Of a DNA stretch of 64,000 nt, positions 27,270 to 35,405 are shown one piece after another (position 1 is the stretch's first letter; every line of letters starts with the position of its first letter). Origin of the DNA: Suilimivivens sp963650485. GTDB lineage: Bacteria; Bacillota; Clostridia; Lachnospirales; Lachnospiraceae. The notes below the pieces were generated by a model. The model made no database searches. It worked only from the letters and a program-made list of their open reading frames with translations, and was not told the origin of the DNA. The DNA lies in NCBI GenBank assembly GCA_963650485.1, contig CAVJLN010000004.1:21359-85358 (forward strand). The letters are read 5' to 3'. Both the position numbers and the translations under genes were made by a program.

Positions 27270-30200
27270 ATGTGTTACGGTGACGAAGGGCTGAAGTTGC
27301 AGCGCAGGGCAGCCTTGAACGAGGTTCAGAATGAAGCACAGGAGGAGCAGCTTCACAGAAGCAGATCGTTGGAGCATGCGGACAGGGAACAGCGGGCAGA
27401 CATTAACCAGAGAATGGAGGAGATGCATGATCCTCTGCAGGATTATGAAATTCTGGATGAGGTTCCGAGATCGGTACGTGACAGACTGCAGTGTAAGCTT
27501 TCACTGACAACAACAGAAATTGATGTGCGTAAGGACAGCACCTATATGCAGGACGTGAAGCAGGCCGTAAGGGAGCTTTCCGATCTGACAGACGAAAAAC
27601 TTCTTGGAGATGCGCAGCAGTTTATTGACCTCAAGGAGAACAAAGATCGTGATGACCTGCACCGGAGGCTGAATGATATTGAAGCCCGTTATATTAAGGC
27701 GATTGAAAAATGCCGGATCTATGTAGATAAGAGAGAGCCATCCTTTTTCACCTCGAAGCAGAGATTCCAGATGGTGAAAAATACCATGGAAATGCTGCAG
27801 AAGGAGGCAGATGACATCATTAAGCTCCGTATGGATGTGGTGAAACATCCCGAACGCTATGACGGACTGCTGAATGTATCCTTCCTGGATCTGCTCTATC
27901 ATATGCATCAGAATGAAGAAGCGCAGCATACCGTAGAGAATCTGGAGCTGAAGGATTTTGCACGGATTATCAGCAATAAGAAGCAGGATCAGCTTCTTTG
28001 CCGGAACGGCAGACTGTATCGGAGGGTCGGCAGTGAAGAGGATCAGGAGAACGAAAGAAGCACTGAGGAAAACTTCCGTATGGCAGACCGTATGGTGACT
28101 CTTCTTCTGAGAAGCCAGAACATTCAGGCACCGGAACAGCTGCAGCGGATGAGGGAGAATCTCCTGCAGGGACTCGGTGCGGTTATGAAAACGGAGAAGT
28201 GTCCGCCTGTCAGCATGGAAAAGGTGCGCACTCTGTTTTCCAAGTTTAATTTCAAGGTATCGGATGTGGATCGTGTTCTTCACGAGGAGAATGCACAGAC
28301 CCTTTCCTACCGGACAGCCAGCCGTATTGACGGACTTCTGGGGAATGCCTATGAAAAGGGTATCCTGGAGGATCCAAAGCAGCTTAAGGATTTTGAGACG
28401 AAGCTGAAAAACCAGCTTCTTGATATCATCAATAAATGTGAACAGAATGGCAGGGTATCGGTTCTCAGGCTTAAGGATGAGGATCTTGACTTCCTTGTAA
28501 AGGGTCGTATCCAGTTGATCCGTGACCGGGTTTACAACAGCATGATGCGCATTTATGAGAACAGGAAGCGTCTGGGACAGGATCCGGTACAGGAGATCAG
28601 TGAGGAGGAGCTGCAGAATCTTATGGGTCTTGCAGTTACAGAGGCTGCTGCAGATACAGAGTATATCAGACAGGGAACCGTGCTGCAGATCAAGACGATT
28701 GAGGAGCAGCAGAGCGTGCAGGCCGATCCTGAGCTTTTGCAGAACGTCAACGTACTGAATATCGAGGAATTCAGAAAGCTCCGTCCCAATATGATCCGCA
28801 GATTTGTCCATAAGCATCCGGAGCTGTGGAAGCGGGCAGACGAGGAACAGAAGCAGGCAGGACTTGTGGCAGTCCTCCGTCTGATTACGAATATGCAGGA
28901 GATTTCCCTGCTCGTGCAGAAGGGAATCCACGAGGGCCTTTCTCCCGCAGAGGCAGCTTTATTACGGGAGAGAGCGCAGGAAAGCAGTGAGATCTATGCG
29001 ATGGAGCGTGCCGGCATTGAGCTGATTAAGAATGGATTTCCGCAGGGCTCCGCTGTTTATAACGGGCTTGATGTATTGAACACACGTGTGGAGAACCAGT
29101 TTGGCGCGCATCTTGCGGATCAGATAGCAGAGAAGCTTACAAGACCGGCAGACCAGCAAAATGTGCAGCAGCAGGAGCAGCAGGAGCAGCAGGAAGTCCG
29201 TAAGGCAGAGCTTATGACGGAGGAAGAAGCTTTCCGGTTTGCCATTGATCATTTCGAAGAGAAGCCGTTGGAGATTGTGAAAGCAATCTTCCTGGACAAT
29301 ACCCCTGCAAAGCTTATTAAACAGGCAGGAGATGCCGGAAGCAGAGAGATCATGATGCTTCGTAATGCACTGCATAAGCTGACAAAACAGCCTGTCCGGC
29401 AGAACGGACAGGATCCCCGCAATGCTGTTGCAGTAACCATTCAGGGTGTGACCATGGTGCTGCGTCAGAACGATTCCGGAAATCTGGTGCTCAGGGTGGG
29501 ACAGGAGCAGGTGCTGCTTCCCCATAATGCCCAGTACTGGGTGGATACGCTGGAGGCAGATATCTGTTCGGATTATAAGAATTATAATCCGGCCATGGGC
29601 AAAAAGATGCTGTTAAGCGCAATTGAAAGGGATGACCTCAGACAGAACCGGCGGGAGAACAGCCGCGTCATGTACGAGCGGTTTCTGACCTATCATTTCG
29701 GCATTCCTGCAGAGGATATGTCCAATCTGTCTGCCTATGATCTGCGGGTGCTTGTAGGAACCTATTGCAGGCAGCCTGACATCACGCAGGAACGCATCAG
29801 GCAGATGATTGAGAGCCATATTTCCAATGAAGCCGGAAGAGTTTACATCAATTCTCAGTCTGCGATCGAGTGTTTGAACATACTGGAGAACAGACAGAAG
29901 GAGCAGGATGGATTAAAGGTTCATAGGCCGGCGAAGCCTCTGGAGGTTCCGGAAAAGGATGAAGAGTGGACGAAGGAAGAAAAGGCTTACCTGAATCTGT
30001 TAGGTGAGTTTTATTTCTCAGGAAAAACCAAAGAGGTACAGGATGAAAAGGGAGGCTATACCTCCGGGCGTCTTATAGAAGCGATACAGAATAATATGCA
30101 GGATTTTCTGACGGTTCTTAATATGAAACCGGATCAGAGAACGGGAGCTTTCCTGCAGCTTCGGATGCTTGGCCCGCAGATTGCAGGAGCTGTAGGAGCA

Positions 30201-33200
30201 GTTGAAGACATGCTGCAAAAGATTCTTAAGACAGGAAAGACCGGAAGAGAATCGATGTTAGTGCTGTTTCTGCAAGGCACTGCTACAGAAGAGAAGGTTC
30301 AGGAGGCGCTTAAGGATCAGGAGATTCTTGATATACTGAATGCTGCCGGAGAGAGCATGAAGAATGCAGTCGATGAGGTCTCCTATACGGTACAGGAAAA
30401 GCTGATTAAGCTAGCGGAGAATATCAGCACGGATTCAGATGATAAGTGGAAACACCTCAGCGATTATACGATTGCAGAGCTGATCAGGAAGGGCATGACC
30501 GGTGAAGAAGGCGAAGGCGCCTTTAACAAGCTGGTATTGTCCGGATATATCAGCAATGCCTCGAAGATCGATCGTGAAAAGATGCTTGCATGTGCATTGA
30601 AAAATGCACCAAAGATCAAGGCAGAGGATGTAAAAAGCGAAGAAGACAAGCAGTCGATTGCCGGAAAATTCATGGCCGGATATATAAAAGGCGCAGGTCC
30701 CCTTCTGCATAAGATGCTGCAGGGACTTCCGGTCAGCAGTATGGAAGGACCCATGCAGATGGTAGTAGCGGATGTCCGGTCCAGCCTGATGGAGATTGAT
30801 GAGGATATCGTGGATGCCCAGCTTCAGCATATCATTGAGGAGTCCAATGGCACCATTGATCATATTGACAAGGTTCAGGTACTGGGAGCAGCTTCCGTAG
30901 GACAGACGATACTGGTTAATGTGTTCGAAAAAGGAAAAACAGAAGGAATACAGAAGGTTGTCAAAATCCTGCGTCCGGATGTGCAGAATTCCATGAAGAG
31001 AGAAATTGAATTTATGGAAAATTGTGCTAAGCAGGTAGATGCAGATGTTTATGCCAAAAAGCAGATGGAAGCAGCACAGGCCCAACCGGATAACTTCGTG
31101 CCAAACGCACCGGATGACCAGCATGAAGGCGGTATGCTGAAAACCTTCCGCGGTAAGGTAAAATCCATCCGCAGAGAGCTGGATCTCCGCCTGGAAGCAG
31201 ACAACGTCGAGCTCGGAAAGATTTATGAGGATGAATTGCTTCATATCCGGTCCATGAAGGTGGATTCGAATACCAAGAGCACGATTCAGACACTTGTGCT
31301 GGAAAAGGCCAAGGGAGTTTCCCTGGATAAGTACATCGCACAGATGAATGAGAAGAGATATCAGCTTGAAATACAGATTGCGGAGAACAGGAAGCAGGAG
31401 GGTGAAGAACAGAGAGCACCGCAGCTTTATCAGACGATGAAGGAGCTGGAGGCAATTCGCGGGGAGCTTGTGGAGAAACAGCGTTATCTGGTAAGTCTTA
31501 CCCGTAAATGGCTGGATGAAGCGGTCTTTGGCGGAGGCTTTTTCCATGGAGATCTGCATGCAGGAAATATGATGGTGGATGATGAGGGACTGACCATTAT
31601 CGACTATGGAAATGCAGACAGACTAAGTAAGAGTGATCAGAAGGATATCCTGAATCTTATGGCGGCAGCAAGCCGGTATAATGAAAGCCGGGTAGAATCC
31701 CACCTTCGTAATATGCTTTCCCCGGAGGCTAAGGAGGTATTCGACAGGAAGAAGGATGACCTGCATACGATCATCAAGACCGTGATCAAGAAGGAGGATG
31801 GTTCACCGGTACAGAAGGTACTGGCTGTACTGAACGAGCTTCAGAAGGAAGAAATCGAGATTCCCTCCGGACTTTATAATTTCATTCAGTGCTTTGTCAG
31901 AATAACGGGTACAATGGAAGATTATAAGGCTCTGATTTCCAGTGTGGATCACAGCATTGAAAATGTCATGGAGAGTGAACAGAACGGTTCGATTGCTGCT
32001 AATCCGGAAAATGATATCATGAACTCCGTCCGGAAGACGATTCTTGACCGTACCAAAAGGCCGACAGAAGAGCAGAGAGGCAATCTTGATGAGATAGTAC
32101 GCTCGGCCATGGACAGTGCAGAGCTTAATACAGAGCCTCTGATTGAATTCACAAAGATGAAGCATTCCGTGCAGGAAGGGTTCCAGTTCTTCTATAAGGA
32201 TGTAGAGAAAAACAGGATGCTCCTTGAGCTGGCAGAGCGGATGAACAGTATCTTTATGCTTTCCTTTGATGGGGAAGTGAATACCACGATTCTTTTCAAG
32301 CTGTTTTATACCGATAAATTCAGCAGCCGGGATGCGGAGCTTTTGAAGGTCTGGTATGAGAATTATTTTCTGACGTACTTTAGCGGTGTCGTAGACAACC
32401 GGATTGTGTCAAGGCCGGCCGCATGGGAGGAAGAAATCCGGAAGCTGGAGGAGTCAAGACAGGGTGTTGAAGATCCGCAAAGGCTTGAGCAGATTAATCA
32501 ATCCCTGGCATTCTGCCAAAGAGAGCTGGAGATCAGCCGACGGCTTTCGGCAACAATCGTGGATAAGTACAGAGAGGCAGATCAGATACTTGAGCCGCTC
32601 ATGAATGACATTACCCATGCAGATCCTGCAGTGATCAGACGGGGAATGCGTCTGCATTTCGAGGCGATCCGGGCATTCGCAGAACAGACTGGAAACGATG
32701 ATGCAGAAAGAGATTTCTTCACAGGATTGTTTGATATATCAACCGCTACCATTCCGGTTGGCATGGAGCTGGAGCTGACAACCGAAGAAGAAAGACAGAT
32801 GGAGGAACAGCGACAGGCAGAATATCAGGCAGCGAAGGAAAAGATGCTTGCGGCCGCTGCCATCCTTCACAGAAGATCCAATCCGAAGTCCTATCGTGAT
32901 CGCCTTACAGAGACGGTGATCGATGAGCAGACCTGCCAGACACTGGGGGAAACCCTTCAAAGAGAAGGCTGGTTTGCAGAGGGCGAAGAGGGAAGTGAAG
33001 CACTGCATGCAGCCTATGACGGACTTGCCGCTGCACGTGGCAGGGGTGAGCTTACGAAGGATACACAGGAGGTTCAAACATTCCTGGAGGCGTTCACGGT
33101 ATGCCTTACCGCAAGAGCATCCAGACTGGAAACAATTACAGATAAGAAGAATCATCAAGAACCCGGAACGGATGAAAATTCCGCTTTGGAGGATATGATC

Positions 33201-33893
33201 CGGTCCAATATGAAAAAGGCTACCGATCTGCTGGATTTATGGGGAATACCTTATATAAAGAAGTTCTTTGAGTATAAGATGAAGGAAGGCGAGAAGGCAA
33301 ATCTTGCACAGGGAAAGAAGCAAAGAAAGTCCGAACATGTACGTGCGCTTTTCCAGGCCATCACTGCCTCGCCTCTGAACAGCAAATCAGACCGTCTGAA
33401 GGGGGCTACGAAGGAATATGTACAGCTTGCCAAGCTGGTTAATGTTCCTGGACCGCTTCCAATTTACATTTCAGAGGATGAACGGAATAGTAAAAGTAAG
33501 GAGCTTAACGATTCCATTCAGGAAATGATGCGGGTCATTGCAAACCTTCCGGTCGGAGTGGCCCAGAAGAGAAGGATCGATGGATTATTCGCAAAATATG
33601 AGGAGAAGCCTTCGATAAAAGCACTGTCCGACATTCTTGAGGAAACGGCACGGTATCTGGACAGCTCCTTTGCGGATACAGAGTTCATGGATGCGGATCC
33701 GGAGGATCACGTTCATGACAACAGACTGAGCGAAGTATATGACCGGAATATGGCAAACCGGAATATGCTTCCTGAAAAATCACTCGTTACAGTCCGTAAC
33801 GTGGAACCAAGGCTTGGAGAGGATGGAAAGAGGATTCCTCTGGCAGACAGACTGAGAGCCGGAGAGGTAATAACCTGGATTAATAATGTTTAA
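27270..33893 (+). CDS. Giant protein with central UbiB/ABC1-like kinase domain
   Basis: This is a 2207-residue protein without signal peptide or obvious membrane helices. Long helical regions flank an ABC1/UbiB-type atypical kinase at about 1140-1480. It has a degenerate KxGQ-like element (HKMLQG), Ala-rich loop GAASVGQ (1206-1212), Lys1232 in VVKILRP, RRELDLRLEADN (Glu1303), catalytic HGDLHAGN (His1426, Asp1428, Asn1433) and Asp1445 in IIDYGNA. UbiB proteins usually support quinone synthesis and have about 450-550 residues, so this size and setting are atypical. I infer a cytoplasmic cargo or effector of the injection system. The stop overlaps the next gene's start by eight bases. The start at 27270 follows AGAAAGGAG. 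Confidence 0.8.
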   Translation: MCYGDEGLKLQRRAALNEVQNEAQEEQLHRSRSLEHADREQRADINQRMEEMHDPLQDYEILDEVPRSVRDRLQCKLSLTTTEIDVRKDSTYMQDVKQAVRELSDLTDEKLLGDAQQFIDLKENKDRDDLHRRLNDIEARYIKAIEKCRIYVDKREPSFFTSKQRFQMVKNTMEMLQKEADDIIKLRMDVVKHPERYDGLLNVSFLDLLYHMHQNEEAQHTVENLELKDFARIISNKKQDQLLCRNGRLYRRVGSEEDQENERSTEENFRMADRMVTLLLRSQNIQAPEQLQRMRENLLQGLGAVMKTEKCPPVSMEKVRTLFSKFNFKVSDVDRVLHEENAQTLSYRTASRIDGLLGNAYEKGILEDPKQLKDFETKLKNQLLDIINKCEQNGRVSVLRLKDEDLDFLVKGRIQLIRDRVYNSMMRIYENRKRLGQDPVQEISEEELQNLMGLAVTEAAADTEYIRQGTVLQIKTIEEQQSVQADPELLQNVNVLNIEEFRKLRPNMIRRFVHKHPELWKRADEEQKQAGLVAVLRLITNMQEISLLVQKGIHEGLSPAEAALLRERAQESSEIYAMERAGIELIKNGFPQGSAVYNGLDVLNTRVENQFGAHLADQIAEKLTRPADQQNVQQQEQQEQQEVRKAELMTEEEAFRFAIDHFEEKPLEIVKAIFLDNTPAKLIKQAGDAGSREIMMLRNALHKLTKQPVRQNGQDPRNAVAVTIQGVTMVLRQNDSGNLVLRVGQEQVLLPHNAQYWVDTLEADICSDYKNYNPAMGKKMLLSAIERDDLRQNRRENSRVMYERFLTYHFGIPAEDMSNLSAYDLRVLVGTYCRQPDITQERIRQMIESHISNEAGRVYINSQSAIECLNILENRQKEQDGLKVHRPAKPLEVPEKDEEWTKEEKAYLNLLGEFYFSGKTKEVQDEKGGYTSGRLIEAIQNNMQDFLTVLNMKPDQRTGAFLQLRMLGPQIAGAVGAVEDMLQKILKTGKTGRESMLVLFLQGTATEEKVQEALKDQEILDILNAAGESMKNAVDEVSYTVQEKLIKLAENISTDSDDKWKHLSDYTIAELIRKGMTGEEGEGAFNKLVLSGYISNASKIDREKMLACALKNAPKIKAEDVKSEEDKQSIAGKFMAGYIKGAGPLLHKMLQGLPVSSMEGPMQMVVADVRSSLMEIDEDIVDAQLQHIIEESNGTIDHIDKVQVLGAASVGQTILVNVFEKGKTEGIQKVVKILRPDVQNSMKREIEFMENCAKQVDADVYAKKQMEAAQAQPDNFVPNAPDDQHEGGMLKTFRGKVKSIRRELDLRLEADNVELGKIYEDELLHIRSMKVDSNTKSTIQTLVLEKAKGVSLDKYIAQMNEKRYQLEIQIAENRKQEGEEQRAPQLYQTMKELEAIRGELVEKQRYLVSLTRKWLDEAVFGGGFFHGDLHAGNMMVDDEGLTIIDYGNADRLSKSDQKDILNLMAAASRYNESRVESHLRNMLSPEAKEVFDRKKDDLHTIIKTVIKKEDGSPVQKVLAVLNELQKEEIEIPSGLYNFIQCFVRITGTMEDYKALISSVDHSIENVMESEQNGSIAANPENDIMNSVRKTILDRTKRPTEEQRGNLDEIVRSAMDSAELNTEPLIEFTKMKHSVQEGFQFFYKDVEKNRMLLELAERMNSIFMLSFDGEVNTTILFKLFYTDKFSSRDAELLKVWYENYFLTYFSGVVDNRIVSRPAAWEEEIRKLEESRQGVEDPQRLEQINQSLAFCQRELEISRRLSATIVDKYREADQILEPLMNDITHADPAVIRRGMRLHFEAIRAFAEQTGNDDAERDFFTGLFDISTATIPVGMELELTTEEERQMEEQRQAEYQAAKEKMLAAAAILHRRSNPKSYRDRLTETVIDEQTCQTLGETLQREGWFAEGEEGSEALHAAYDGLAAARGRGELTKDTQEVQTFLEAFTVCLTARASRLETITDKKNHQEPGTDENSALEDMIRSNMKKATDLLDLWGIPYIKKFFEYKMKEGEKANLAQGKKQRKSEHVRALFQAITASPLNSKSDRLKGATKEYVQLAKLVNVPGPLPIYISEDERNSKSKELNDSIQEMMRVIANLPVGVAQKRRIDGLFAKYEEKPSIKALSDILEETARYLDSSFADTEFMDADPEDHVHDNRLSEVYDRNMANRNMLPEKSLVTVRNVEPRLGEDGKRIPLADRLRAGEVITWINNV

Positions 33894-34797
33894 AATTGTA
33901 TCAATTACCAAACAACAAAAAGTATATTTTATGGGAATGGATCTCCTGATGCTGATGGACCGGATGGATCTTGACGGGATATCAGCTCTGGGAGCCATCA
34001 TTGAAGACGAGGAAACACATGAGCCGGAACCGGCAGGACTGCTGGTTTACAGTGAAGGAAGGAAGGGCTATACCATTCAGTGGCTCTTCGTGGATGCTCT
34101 GTATCGCTTCCGCGGAATTGGCTCAGAGCTTCTGGCGGCTGTGTTCCGGGCATCGAAACAGAAGGGATATTCTGTGGTAAAGGCCTATCTGCCGGTGCTT
34201 CCGGAGCGTGCGCTGTTCTGTGCACACGAGGAAAAATATCTGAAGGAGCATCTGTTCCGAAAAAAGAAGACACTTCCGGGAGAGTGGCACAGTGATGTGA
34301 AGAACGTAAATGCTGTCCTTGAACACCTCAAGCTTCCGAATGACAGAGTGACCCCTCTTGCGGGTCTGCCGGAGGGAGAACGGAAAACGATCCTTAAACA
34401 GCTCAAGAGTGTGGAAGCGGTTGATCAGGAGCTGAGCATGGTGCTTTATAAGGATGGATGCAGTAAGGGCGCTCTGATCGTGGAGACGACCGAGGTTACC
34501 GATCCGGTTTTTAAGGATGACGAAATCATCCCCTGTGACCGCAGGGTATTGTATCCGGTGCGTCTTGAGTGTGGAAGTGAGCTGGATGCAGTCTGTCTTG
34601 CGGCGGGTGCATGCAGTGCGGCAGCCCGGAAGTATCCCGGAGACACGACGGTCTGCGTGATCAGCCGGAAGTCGTCTATGAGCGGATTCTATAACCGTCT
34701 GATGCCGGAGGGACATGTGGACAGCTTTCAGATGACGGCAGAGGTTACCGAATTTGTGAAGCCGGATGTACGCGCAACGGAAGGATATATCCTCTGA
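33886..34797 (+). CDS. GNAT-fold protein 2
   Basis: This 303-residue protein has GNAT motif A in QWLFVDALYRFRGIGSELLA (about 65-85), including the R-x-x-G-I/A-G acetyl-CoA loop, and a second region (about 150-300) that could be a degenerate GNAT repeat. The start codon overlaps the last codons of the giant kinase-like gene, so production of the two is probably coupled. Its substrate is unknown. The pairing suggests that it modifies or chaperones the giant protein. Confidence 0.7.
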   Translation: MFKIVSITKQQKVYFMGMDLLMLMDRMDLDGISALGAIIEDEETHEPEPAGLLVYSEGRKGYTIQWLFVDALYRFRGIGSELLAAVFRASKQKGYSVVKAYLPVLPERALFCAHEEKYLKEHLFRKKKTLPGEWHSDVKNVNAVLEHLKLPNDRVTPLAGLPEGERKTILKQLKSVEAVDQELSMVLYKDGCSKGALIVETTEVTDPVFKDDEIIPCDRRVLYPVRLECGSELDAVCLAAGACSAAARKYPGDTTVCVISRKSSMSGFYNRLMPEGHVDSFQMTAEVTEFVKPDVRATEGYIL

Positions 34798-34803
34798 AAA
34801 TGA

Positions 34804-34832
34804 TTGATTTTTTGGAAATTTAGTGCTATAAT
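34804..34832 (+). promoter_or_regulatory. Promoter for the small acidic membrane protein
   Basis: TTGATT (34804-34809), a 17-base spacer, and TATAAT (34827-34832) preceded by TGC make an extended -10 sigma-A-type promoter. Transcription would begin near 34840, exactly at a large stem-loop. Confidence 0.75.
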
Positions 34833-34840
34833 GACAAGAT

Positions 34841-34885
34841 ACATCATTGATTCCGGAAGACAGAGAAAGCCGGAATCAATGATGT
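34841..34885 (+). other. Perfect 16-bp inverted repeat at predicted transcript 5' end
   Basis: The arms 34841-34856 and 34870-34885 are perfectly complementary (16 pairs) with a 13-base loop. No T tract follows, so it is not a simple terminator. Because the promoter places the start of transcription at the left arm, the RNA would carry a 5'-terminal hairpin, as in messengers stabilised against 5' decay. It could also be an operator. Confidence 0.7.
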
Positions 34886-34943
34886 AAGAATGCTGCCGGA
34901 AGCGGTAGCTGGCCAGGCAGCCTTAAGTCAGGAGGATGGCAAC

Positions 34944-35237
34944 ATGAAAAAAGTGAAAGCTTCAGGAAGCAGTACAGTGAAGACGGTATCGAAGATCATC
35001 GGTATCATTGCAGCAGCAGGTGCTGTACTGGCAGGCGGCGCAGCTCTTTGTAAGAAGCTCGTGAGCCTTAAGAAGAAAAAGGCAGAGGAAATCTGCGAGA
35101 AGCCTGAGGAAGAGAAGGCCGAATGGGATGAACTCAATGAGCAGGAGGAAGCTTCCGAAGAAGCAGAAGAATCCGCCACTGAGGAACAGGAAGCTGACGA
35201 AGCTGCACAAGAAAAAGAATCCGAAGACGAGGAATAA
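34944..35237 (+). CDS. Small single-pass membrane protein with acidic tail
   Basis: This 97-residue protein has one hydrophobic segment (about 14-34, IIGIIAAAGAVLAGGAAL). A Lys-rich patch comes next (KKLVSLKKKKAEE), then an extremely acidic, low-complexity tail of about 50 residues rich in Glu and Ala. The ATG at 34944 is preferred over an upstream alternative start because CAGGAGG lies nine bases before it. Topology by the positive-inside rule would leave the tail in the cytoplasm. The function is unknown. Its promoter, leader hairpin and terminator make it a stand-alone transcript inside the cargo region, possibly a membrane dock for the particle or cargo. Confidence 0.65.
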   Translation: MKKVKASGSSTVKTVSKIIGIIAAAGAVLAGGAALCKKLVSLKKKKAEEICEKPEEEKAEWDELNEQEEASEEAEESATEEQEADEAAQEKESEDEE

Positions 35238-35248
35238 GAATGAGGATA

Positions 35249-35290
35249 AGGGTTGTCATATGAAGACATTCATATGCAGCCCTCTTTTTC
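35249..35290 (+). terminator. Rho-independent terminator
   Basis: A roughly 15-pair stem (35249-35264 with 35269-35283, one bulge and two G-T pairs, GACA loop) is followed by CTTTTT. It ends the transcript of the small membrane protein and probably read-through from the upstream operon. Confidence 0.85.
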
Positions 35291-35342
35291 TGTTCAGGAG
35301 AGAAACCTTTAAGAAAACTTTAAAGAAAGAAGCCGGGTAACA

Positions 35343-35351
35343 TGCTATAAT
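35343..35351 (+). promoter_or_regulatory. Extended -10 promoter of the protease module
   Basis: TGCTATAAT (35343-35351) is identical to the element upstream at 34824-34832. No good -35 hexamer is at the usual distance, as allowed for extended -10 promoters. It lies between the terminator and the first calpain-like gene. Confidence 0.6.
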
Positions 35352-35405
35352 AAGCTCATAGAAGAAAAGACGTATGCCGGAGTGTATGCAAAGGAGGAAA
35401 TGCCT

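Noticed and set aside
30435..31559. A 374-codon minus-strand frame opposite the UbiB-like domain
   Set aside because: The plus strand encodes the conserved kinase motifs here; the reverse product has no recognisable feature.
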